Assembly: GCA_051001995.1 (NCBI GenBank)
Contig: JBPCMT010000044.1
Span: forward strand, 1 to 16,579
Source of the DNA: CAWEHQ01 sp051001995
Lineage (GTDB): Bacteria > Actinomycetota > Thermoleophilia > Solirubrobacterales > Thermoleophilaceae
DNA length: 16,579 nucleotides
Reading direction: 5' to 3'
Below are positions 7,379 through 15,312 of the stretch, in pieces (the stretch's first letter is position 1; each line of letters begins with the position of its first letter). The position numbers and the translations under genes are program-made. Below the pieces are notes generated by a model that did no database searches, was not told where the DNA came from, and worked only from the letters and a program-made list of their open reading frames with translations.

Positions 7379-8311
7379 GTGCCCGAGCTACCCGAGGTCG
7401 AGACCATCCGCCGGCAGCTGGCCCCCCATGTGGAGGGGCGGACGCTGGCGCGCCTCGAGGTCCTCGACCCGCGCTGGTCCGACCCGGCGCCCCCCGCCGA
7501 GCTGGACGCCACGGTGAGCGGACGCCGCATCGAGTGGCTCGAGCGGCGCGGCAAGTACCTGCTGATGCGCCTGGCCGAGGAGGTCGCGCTCGTGATGCAC
7601 CTCCGCATGACCGGCAACCTGCTGCTCGTGCAGGCCGGGGAGGCGCCGCAGCGACCCTACATGCGAGCGCGCCTGGCACTCGACTCGGGCGCGCACGTCC
7701 TCTTCTGCGACGCGCGCCGCTTCGGGACCGGCGTGGTGCTCCTCGGCGACGACGCGCTCGAGCGCTACTTCGCCGCGCGGCTGGGCGTCGAGCCGCTCGG
7801 CCCCGAGTTCACGACCGCCGCCCTACGAGCGCTCGCGGCGGGCAAGCGGGCGCCGGTCAAGGCCTTTCTGCTCTCGCAGGAGCGGATCGCCGGCGTGGGG
7901 AACATCTACGCCGACGAGGCGCTGTTTCGGGCCCGCATCCACCCGCTGCGGGCGGTCGGCACGCTTCGCCCGGCGCAGATCGAGTTGCTCCGCGAGGGAG
8001 TCGTGGCCTCGCTCGAGGCGGGGATCGACGCCCGGGGCGCGACGATCGACGACTACCGCGACGTCGACGGCGAGCGCGGCTCGTTCCAGGATCGCTTCCT
8101 CGTCCACCGGCGCGAGGGTGAGCCGTGCCCGCGTTGCGGGCGCCCGATCAGGAAGCTGCGCGCCGCGGGCCGAGGCACCTACGTGTGCGAGCGCTGCCAG
8201 CCGCGGGCGCGCCGGCGTCAGGCCGCCAGCAGCTCGCCGAGCGTCCCGTCGCGGTCGGCCTCGACGAGCTCGCGGAAACCGCCCACCGCGCGCTCTCCGA
8301 CCACGATCTGA
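7379..8311 (+). CDS. mutM: Formamidopyrimidine-DNA glycosylase (MutM/Fpg) with an unusual C-terminal tail
   Basis: MutM removes oxidised purines such as 8-oxoguanine and cleaves the abasic site. The GTG start gives MPELPEVETIRRQL, where the Pro after the initiator is the catalytic nucleophile and Glu3 the acid. K59 (RRGKYLLM), the GVGNIYADEALF segment and a C-terminal zinc finger with C-x2-C, 16 residues, C-x2-C (PCPRCGRP...VCERC) are all present. The family normally ends just after the last Cys. Here the frame continues for about 36 more residues rich in Ser, Arg, Ala and Pro, which are read antisense through the 3' end of the glutaredoxin gene. The tail looks like read-through rather than a domain. 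Total length is 310 aa against about 270-290 usually. Confidence 0.96.
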   Translation: MPELPEVETIRRQLAPHVEGRTLARLEVLDPRWSDPAPPAELDATVSGRRIEWLERRGKYLLMRLAEEVALVMHLRMTGNLLLVQAGEAPQRPYMRARLALDSGAHVLFCDARRFGTGVVLLGDDALERYFAARLGVEPLGPEFTTAALRALAAGKRAPVKAFLLSQERIAGVGNIYADEALFRARIHPLRAVGTLRPAQIELLREGVVASLEAGIDARGATIDDYRDVDGERGSFQDRFLVHRREGEPCPRCGRPIRKLRAAGRGTYVCERCQPRARRRQAASSSPSVPSRSASTSSRKPPTARSPTTI

Positions 8312-8481
8312 GGGAACGTCATCTGCCCGGTCAGCGCGACGAGCGCCTCGCGCCCGGTCGGGTCGCGGGCCAGGTTGACCTCCTCGAAGGACACTCCACG
8401 GCTCTCGAGCAGCGCCTTGGCCTGCCGGCAGAAGCCGCAGGGCTCGGTCGTGTAGACGACCACTGATCCATTGTCCGCCAT
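8218..8481 (-). CDS. Glutaredoxin-family thiol-disulfide oxidoreductase
   Basis: This 87-residue protein has a single thioredoxin fold of glutaredoxin type. After the first strand (SVVVYTT) it carries the redox motif EPCGFCRQAK (C15, C18), then the cis-Pro segment MTFPQIVV and a C-terminal GGFREL similar to the GG-x-x-x-L of glutaredoxins. I chose ATG 8481 because residue 1 then falls just before strand 1 and a -10-like box sits upstream; the upstream GTG at 8517 would lie inside recO and add residues without family match. The electron donor (glutathione, mycothiol or other) is unknown. Actinobacterial relatives include mycoredoxins. The gene faces recO head to head with 19 bp between starts, and its 3' end overlaps mutM by 94 bp. 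Confidence 0.92.
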   Translation of the reverse strand: MADNGSVVVYTTEPCGFCRQAKALLESRGVSFEEVNLARDPTGREALVALTGQMTFPQIVVGERAVGGFRELVEADRDGTLGELLAA

Positions 8482-8487
8482 CGACGC

Positions 8488-8493
8488 CAAAGT
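8488..8493 (+). promoter_or_regulatory. Weak -10-like box (CAAAGT) before recO
   Basis: CAAAGT keeps the two most conserved -10 bases (second A and final T) and ends 7 nt before the recO GTG. It overlaps the glutaredoxin -10-like box on the other strand. There is no ribosome binding site for recO. A weak match, listed because of spacing. Confidence 0.25.
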
Positions 8494-8517
8494 GTAGAAA
8501 GTGGCTGGCCCATTCAA
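8491..8517 (-). promoter_or_regulatory. Promoter-like sequence for the glutaredoxin gene
   Basis: On the minus strand TTGAAT (8512-8517) and TACACT (8491-8496) are separated by 15 bp, and TACACT lies 9 nt before the ATG at 8481. The -10 is good and the spacer is short. The leader would be only a few bases, near-leaderless. The -35 part lies inside the recO coding region. Confidence 0.4.
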
Positions 8518-9229
8518 GACCGAGGCGGTGGTGCTGCGCTCGATCCGCTTCGGCGAGGGTCATCGGGTCCTCCACCTCTACACGGAGGACCGTGGGCGGC
8601 TCGGCGCGGTGGCGAAGGGGGTGCGCAAGGTTCGCTCGCGCTTCGGGGGCCGGCTCGAGCCGCTCGGTCGGGTGGAGCTCGTGCTCCACGAGGGCCGCGG
8701 CGAGCTCGTGACGATCACCTCGGCGCAGACCGTGAACGCGCACGCGGGGCTGCGCGAGCGCCGCGCGTCGCTCGAGCGCGCGACCCAGGCGTGCGACGCC
8801 GTCCTGCGCCTGTTCGACTCAGCGGAGCCGAACCGGCCCGCGTACAACCTGCTCTGTCAGGAGCTGCTCCTGCTCGATTCCGAGCCGGCCGCGGCGACGC
8901 GTGCGCAGGCGCTCGCCTTCCGGCTCAAGCTCCTGCTGGCCGCGGGCTTCGTGCCGGAGCTCGGCTCGTGCGCGGCGTGCGGCGAGCGAGGGAAGGATGC
9001 CGAGCTCGCCGCGTTCTCCGCGGCGGCCGGGGGAGTGGTGTGCGCCTCGTGCGAGGCGTCGGCGTTCGCGCTCGACGGGCAGGCCTACGAGTTCCTCGTC
9101 ACCGCCCTCGCACGGCCGTTGTCGGAGGCGCCCGCCGCGCCCGACGGGGCGCTGCGCCAGGCCGACCGGGCGATCGCGGAAACGCTCGAGCACCACGCGC
9201 ACGTACAGCTCCGGCGCCTGGCCGCGTAG
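8501..9229 (+). CDS. recO: DNA repair protein RecO
   Basis: RecO loads RecA onto single-stranded DNA together with RecR (RecFOR pathway). The 242-residue product has the expected N-terminal OB-fold (about 1-80), beginning KTEAVVLRSIRFGEGHRVL and followed by KGVRKVRSRFGGRLEPL, and a helical C-terminal part with a zinc site made by C157, C160, C181 and C184 (CAAC and CASC). Length and motifs are normal. GTG 8501 gives the expected N-terminus; no Shine-Dalgarno sequence is seen. Its TAG stop codon lies within the TAGAAT box in front of ppdK. Confidence 0.95.
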   Translation: MAGPFKTEAVVLRSIRFGEGHRVLHLYTEDRGRLGAVAKGVRKVRSRFGGRLEPLGRVELVLHEGRGELVTITSAQTVNAHAGLRERRASLERATQACDAVLRLFDSAEPNRPAYNLLCQELLLLDSEPAAATRAQALAFRLKLLLAAGFVPELGSCAACGERGKDAELAAFSAAAGGVVCASCEASAFALDGQAYEFLVTALARPLSEAPAAPDGALRQADRAIAETLEHHAHVQLRRLAA

Positions 9230-9232
9230 AAT
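9227..9232 (+). promoter_or_regulatory. -10-like box (TAGAAT) for ppdK, overlapping the recO stop codon
   Basis: TAGAAT differs from TATAAT at one base and begins with the recO stop codon TAG. It ends 11 nt before the TTG start of ppdK, which would give a leader of only a few nucleotides. No -35 box is recognisable inside the recO 3' end. Confidence 0.45.
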
Positions 9233-9243
9233 CGCGCCCCGCC

Positions 9244-11898
<2,655 letters not shown>

Positions 11899-11927
11899 GC
11901 GGCGGCGGCGACCGTCCCCGGGTGGGG

Positions 11928-11933
11928 TACCAT
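11928..11933 (+). promoter_or_regulatory. -10-like box (TACCAT) for the beta-helix protein gene
   Basis: TACCAT matches TAnnnT and is followed by exactly 7 nt (CGGCACC) before GTG 11941, the leaderless spacing also seen at mutM and at the minus-strand gene at 977. No -35 box is recognisable. Confidence 0.45.
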
Positions 11934-11940
11934 CGGCACC

Positions 11941-13629
11941 GTGACGGGAGGGGCTATGCCGAGGGGCGGAGACGGACCGGGGCGCCGCCTCGCGGTCGTG
12001 CTCTTCGCCACGCTGGCGGCGGCGGCGGCGCTGCCCGCGACATCGCTCGGCCACCCCGAGCGCCCAACCTCGTTCCCCGATCCGAACGCCGGCACGGTGC
12101 CAAAGCAGCCCCGCGGCGCCCCGGACCTCGTCGTCTGCAAGGCCGACTCCGAGGAGCGGATCAGGGACGACCTGAAGGGGAAGAAGCGCAAGCGCAACCT
12201 GCGGCTGCTCGACCGCTGCCGCTTCAACCACATCCAGGAGGCCGTGGACGCCGCCGGCAACGGCACCCACATCGGGCTGCTGCCCGGCGTCTACCGCGAG
12301 GTGCCGAGCCGGCGCGTGCCCGAGCCGAATCCGGACTGCGCCGGAGAGCGGTTCTACACGCAGGCCGACGGGGACGCGATCGGCGGCGTCAACGACCCGA
12401 CGCGCGGCGAGACGGCCAACTACCGCTACCAGCGCCGCTGCCCCAACGCCCAGAACCTGATCGCGATCATCGGCGACTCCGATGGCGACGGCGACTGCGA
12501 CGACAAGTGCAACATCGCGATCGAGGGCCAGGCCGGCCGCAAGGACGTGCTCATTCGGGGCGCGGGCTACGGGACGACCGACGGCGCGAAGCTGAACCTC
12601 ATCCGCGCGGACCGCGCCGACGGCATCTACCTCGCGAACTTCACGATCAAGTTCTCGGACTTCAACAACATCTACGCGCTCGAGACGAATGGCTTCCGCT
12701 TCCGCAACATCGAGTCGAAGTTCAGCCGCGAGTACGGCTTCCTGTCGTTCGCCTCGGACAACGGCCTTTACGAGCGGCTCGAGGCGTCGGGCTCCGGCGA
12801 CTCCGGCATCTATCCCGGGTCGGGTCCCGAGTGCGAGACCGGCGTCGGCCTGCGGGACAAGTACGGCATCGAGATCCGCCGCGTGAACTCGCACGGCAAC
12901 ACGATCGGCTACTCAGGAACCGCCGGCAACGGCATCTTCGCGCACGACAATCGATTCCATGGCAACGCCACCGGCATGACCACGGACTCGTTCGCCAGCG
13001 GGCACCCGGGTATGCCGCAGGACTGCGGGCGGTGGGTCGACAACCGGGTCTACTCGAACAACGTCAACCTCTTCAACGAGCGGCGCGACGAGTACTGCGA
13101 GACCGACAACCGGCCGGTCGAGGAGCGCGACCCCAAGGTCGTCTGCCCGACCTTCCAGGTGCCGGTCGGGACCGGGATCCTGATCGCCGGTGGGAACGAG
13201 AACCTCGTGACCGGCAACCGCATCTACAACAACTGGCGTGACGGGATCAAGCTGTTCTTCGTGCCGGCGGCCTTCCGCGGCGAGGGCGAGGACGGGATCG
13301 ACACCTCGTTCGAGAACCGCTTCCTGAGCAACAAGATGGGGATCGGCCCCGGCGGCACGGCCCGGCCCAACGGCAACGACTTCTGGTGGGACAACCAGGG
13401 CTACGGGAACTGCTGGGACGGCAACCGGGCGGCGCCGGGCCGGCAGCTGACGGCTAACTTCCGGCTCGCGCTGAACGACTGCCCTGGGCTGCCCGCCGGC
13501 CCGCCGCCATCGCCGGGCAACCCCGCCAAGACCGCCAGCCAGGCGCCGTGCGCCGCGTGGGACCCGCAGGACGAGGTCCTCCAGGACCCGCCCGGCTGCG
13601 ACTGGTTCAAGCGCCCGCCCAAGCCCTGA
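11941..13629 (+). CDS. Secreted right-handed parallel beta-helix protein
   Basis: The product (562 aa from GTG 11941) starts with a signal peptide: GRR, a hydrophobic Ala/Leu core at about 17-33, and likely cleavage near residue 37 before HPERP. ATG 11956, preceded by GGGAGGGG, is an alternative start 5 codons later. The segment CRFNHIQEAVDAAGNGTHI followed by LLPGVYRE is the usual entry cap of pectate-lyase/NosD-like beta-helix proteins, and repeated coils with Asn ladders follow (GIYLANFTI, FRFRNIESKF, GLYERLEASG, GIEIRRVNSHG, NLVTGNRIYNN). A DxDxDG acidic loop, DSDGDGDCDD (residues 179-188), probably binds calcium. Many Cys suggest disulfides outside the cell. The C-terminus is Pro-rich. 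No catalytic residues can be assigned, so function (polysaccharide binding, lyase, metal-linked) is open. Confidence 0.88.
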   Translation: MTGGAMPRGGDGPGRRLAVVLFATLAAAAALPATSLGHPERPTSFPDPNAGTVPKQPRGAPDLVVCKADSEERIRDDLKGKKRKRNLRLLDRCRFNHIQEAVDAAGNGTHIGLLPGVYREVPSRRVPEPNPDCAGERFYTQADGDAIGGVNDPTRGETANYRYQRRCPNAQNLIAIIGDSDGDGDCDDKCNIAIEGQAGRKDVLIRGAGYGTTDGAKLNLIRADRADGIYLANFTIKFSDFNNIYALETNGFRFRNIESKFSREYGFLSFASDNGLYERLEASGSGDSGIYPGSGPECETGVGLRDKYGIEIRRVNSHGNTIGYSGTAGNGIFAHDNRFHGNATGMTTDSFASGHPGMPQDCGRWVDNRVYSNNVNLFNERRDEYCETDNRPVEERDPKVVCPTFQVPVGTGILIAGGNENLVTGNRIYNNWRDGIKLFFVPAAFRGEGEDGIDTSFENRFLSNKMGIGPGGTARPNGNDFWWDNQGYGNCWDGNRAAPGRQLTANFRLALNDCPGLPAGPPPSPGNPAKTASQAPCAAWDPQDEVLQDPPGCDWFKRPPKP

Positions 13630-13631
13630 CT

Positions 13632-14090
13632 GTGGGGCGGCGAGTGCTCCCCGCGCTCGCGCTCGCTGGGGCGCTGACCGGGCTTGCCGCGTGCGGCGGC
13701 GACGGCGCATCGCTCGGCGCCGGCGACATCGGTTGGGTGGAGGAGCCGCAGGTGGTCGTCCCGGAGACGCTCCCGAAGGACCGGATTCTCACTGGAACGG
13801 TTCGAAACGACGCGTTCCGAGAGGCGAAGCTCGTCGCCCGGGAACTGCGACTGGTGGACGCCGACGGCGACGAGGTAGCGAGCGCCGCGACCTTCAACGC
13901 AGGCTTCGGACGCAGCTACTACTCGCCCTCGCGAGAGCCGCTGCCGGAGGCCGAGTTGATCCGCGTTGGCCAGGAGGCGGTGCTCCAACCGGGGGACACC
14001 GTGCCGCTGACGGTCTCCTGGAGCACCGACGACGGGTCCGATGCCCCCGTTGCGATCGAGCACGAGGCGGGATCGCTGCCGGTGCCGTAG
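13632..14090 (+). CDS. Predicted lipoprotein of unknown function
   Basis: The 152-residue product has a lipoprotein signal: two Arg (GRR), a hydrophobic core (LPALALAGALTG) and the lipobox LAAC at about residue 20-23, followed by GGDG. The mature part contains LTGTVRNDAFREAKLVA and, near the end, a PGDTVPLTVSW segment, the pattern of small beta-sandwich domains of the FxLYD/DUF4352 kind; this resemblance is by eye only. The GTG at 13632 lies 2 nt after the stop of the beta-helix gene; GTG 13644 is an alternative that would leave a shorter signal. No own ribosome binding site is seen, so coupled translation with the beta-helix gene is likely. Confidence 0.75.
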   Translation: MGRRVLPALALAGALTGLAACGGDGASLGAGDIGWVEEPQVVVPETLPKDRILTGTVRNDAFREAKLVARELRLVDADGDEVASAATFNAGFGRSYYSPSREPLPEAELIRVGQEAVLQPGDTVPLTVSWSTDDGSDAPVAIEHEAGSLPVP

Positions 14091-14139
14091 GGGGCGGCGG
14101 CGCGGTTCGGGGCTCGTGGAGCATGGTGCAGTGAGTTGC

Positions 14140-14145
14140 GATACT
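14140..14145 (+). promoter_or_regulatory. Weak -10-like box (GATACT) before the four-helix membrane protein gene
   Basis: GATACT keeps the second A and last T of the -10 consensus and ends 6 nt before ATG 14152, which has no ribosome binding site. A leaderless transcript is possible. Confidence 0.25.
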
Positions 14146-14151
14146 CAGCGC

Positions 14152-14742
14152 ATGGCTGCCACCAGCCCCCGGCTGCGCGCCACTGCCGCGCTTGCGGTCG
14201 GCGCGTTGGCGCTGCACCAGGGTCGCTACCTGCTCGGCTACGGAGGCGCGAGCGGCGACGCGCTCTCGGCGCACGGTCACGGCTATCTCACGCTCCTCGT
14301 TCCCCTGCTGGCGCTGCTCGCCGCGGCCGCCGCCGCCCAGTTCCTGACAGCTCTCGCTCGAGCCGACGGCGGCGCGGCGATGGGCGCCCGGCGCGCCCGC
14401 TTCGCCACCGTCTGGCTGGCCGCCACGCTCGCGCTGCTCGCCACGTACGCGGGGCAGGAGCTTCTCGAGGGGCTGCTCGCCGCCGGCCACCCGGCCGGCG
14501 CGGCGGCCCTGCTGGCCGGAGGCGGATGGTGGGCGCTGCCGCTCGCCGTGGCGGTCGGCCTCGCCTTGGCGTTGCTGCTCCGCGCGGCGACAATCGCCAT
14601 CAAGGCCGCTGCCCGCCGCCGCTGCCCGCCGGCGCGCCGCGCAAGCCCGCTTGCCACGTCGCCGGCCTCGGCCGACCTTCCGACCCTCAGCATCTTCGGC
14701 CGCAACCTCGCCGGCCGCGCGCCGCCGCCGCTCAGCGTCTGA
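14152..14742 (+). CDS. Four-helix integral membrane protein of unknown function
   Basis: The 196-residue product has four likely transmembrane segments: about residues 9-29 (ATAALAVGALALHQGRYLL), 43-67 (YLTLLVPLLALLAAAAAAQ), 82-108 (FATVWLAATLALLATYAGQELLEGLL) and 119-148 (WWALPLAVAVGLALALLL). Polar and charged residues inside or next to helices (H-Q-G-R-Y in helix 1, G-Q-E-L-L-E in helix 3) suggest a ligand or metal site. The last 45 residues are basic, Pro-rich and probably cytoplasmic. ATG 14152 is the best start, since it opens just before the first helix. I do not recognise a named family. It lies among other envelope genes on the same strand, 61 bp after the lipoprotein gene. Confidence 0.75.
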   Translation: MAATSPRLRATAALAVGALALHQGRYLLGYGGASGDALSAHGHGYLTLLVPLLALLAAAAAAQFLTALARADGGAAMGARRARFATVWLAATLALLATYAGQELLEGLLAAGHPAGAAALLAGGGWWALPLAVAVGLALALLLRAATIAIKAAARRRCPPARRASPLATSPASADLPTLSIFGRNLAGRAPPPLSV

Positions 14743-14786
14743 CTGAAGCGGGCCGGCTCCAGCGTGGTGCCGCCCCGCCGACCTGA

Positions 14787-14798
14787 GCGGCGCGCCGC
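14787..14798. repeat. 12-bp GC palindrome flanked by CCTGAG direct repeats
   Basis: GCGGCGCGCCGC is a perfect palindrome in the 102-bp gap between the membrane protein gene and the cupredoxin-like gene. CCTGAG occurs on both sides of it, partly overlapping. It could be a weak terminator or a binding site; nothing further supports either. Confidence 0.25.
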
Positions 14799-14828
14799 CT
14801 GAGGGGCAGCGCCCGAAACGAGATTGGC

Positions 14829-14834
14829 AGGAGG
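14829..14834 (+). promoter_or_regulatory. Strong ribosome binding site (AGGAGG) of the cupredoxin-like gene
   Basis: AGGAGG is a full Shine-Dalgarno match, 10 nt before ATG 14845. It decides for this ATG over the in-frame TTG at 14824. It stands out because most genes in this window have no such site. Confidence 0.75.
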
Positions 14835-14844
14835 TTCATCAAAG

Positions 14845-15312
14845 ATGCAGTCGAATCGAAGTCGCGTCGCGCTGGCCGTGGTCGCGGTCGCCCTGGCGGC
14901 GGTCGCGTTCCTGGTCCTGCGCCCCGCGGACGACGAGGAGGGCGCCTCGGCGCCGTCGGCGGCGCAGGGGTCGTCGCCGGCGCCGGATGAAGAGGACTCC
15001 GGCTCCGGCGGCGGAGGTGGAGAGGACGGAGGCGTGAAGCGGGACAAGCCCGACTCCGTCGAGATCGAGGTCACGAACGGCGCGCCCGTCGGCGGCGTGG
15101 CCGACGTCGAGGTCGCGAAGGGGAACGAGGTCCTCCTGGAAGTCAGCGCCGACACCGAGGACGTGGTGCACGTCCACGGCTACGACCAGTTCGCCGGCGT
15201 GGCGCCCGATGACCCCGCCAAGTTCAAGTTCATCGCCGACCTCGAGGGGATCTACGAGATCGAGCTCGAGGGGTCGCATACGCAGATCGCACGGCTTGAG
15301 GTGACGCCGTGA
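14845..15312 (+). CDS. Membrane-anchored cupredoxin-like protein
   Basis: The 155-residue product has a short basic N-terminus, one transmembrane anchor (about residues 8-25), a long acidic and Gly/Ser-rich linker (about 28-70), and an extracytoplasmic domain (about 75-155) resembling cupredoxin folds by eye: VEIEVTNG at the start, VVHVHGYDQ in the middle, and GIYEIELEGSHTQIARLEV at the end. H109, H111 and H145 are present, but there is no Cys anywhere and no Met apart from the initiator, so a normal type 1 copper site cannot form. The start is fixed by a strong AGGAGG. Its stop overlaps the GTG of the next gene (GTGA), so the two products are probably made together and may act together. Confidence 0.82.
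   Translation: MQSNRSRVALAVVAVALAAVAFLVLRPADDEEGASAPSAAQGSSPAPDEEDSGSGGGGGEDGGVKRDKPDSVEIEVTNGAPVGGVADVEVAKGNEVLLEVSADTEDVVHVHGYDQFAGVAPDDPAKFKFIADLEGIYEIELEGSHTQIARLEVTP

Noticed and set aside
8482..8517. Longer glutaredoxin start at GTG 8517
   Set aside because: It would begin inside recO, adds residues with no glutaredoxin match, and removes the space for the promoter-like sequence.
8791..9243. N-terminal extension of ppdK in frame through recO
   Set aside because: Overlaps recO completely and lacks homology; PPDK N-termini start near YDFSEG.
11899..11910. GCGGCGGCGGCG triplet run after ppdK
   Set aside because: Too short to be called a repeat locus and expected in DNA this rich in GC.
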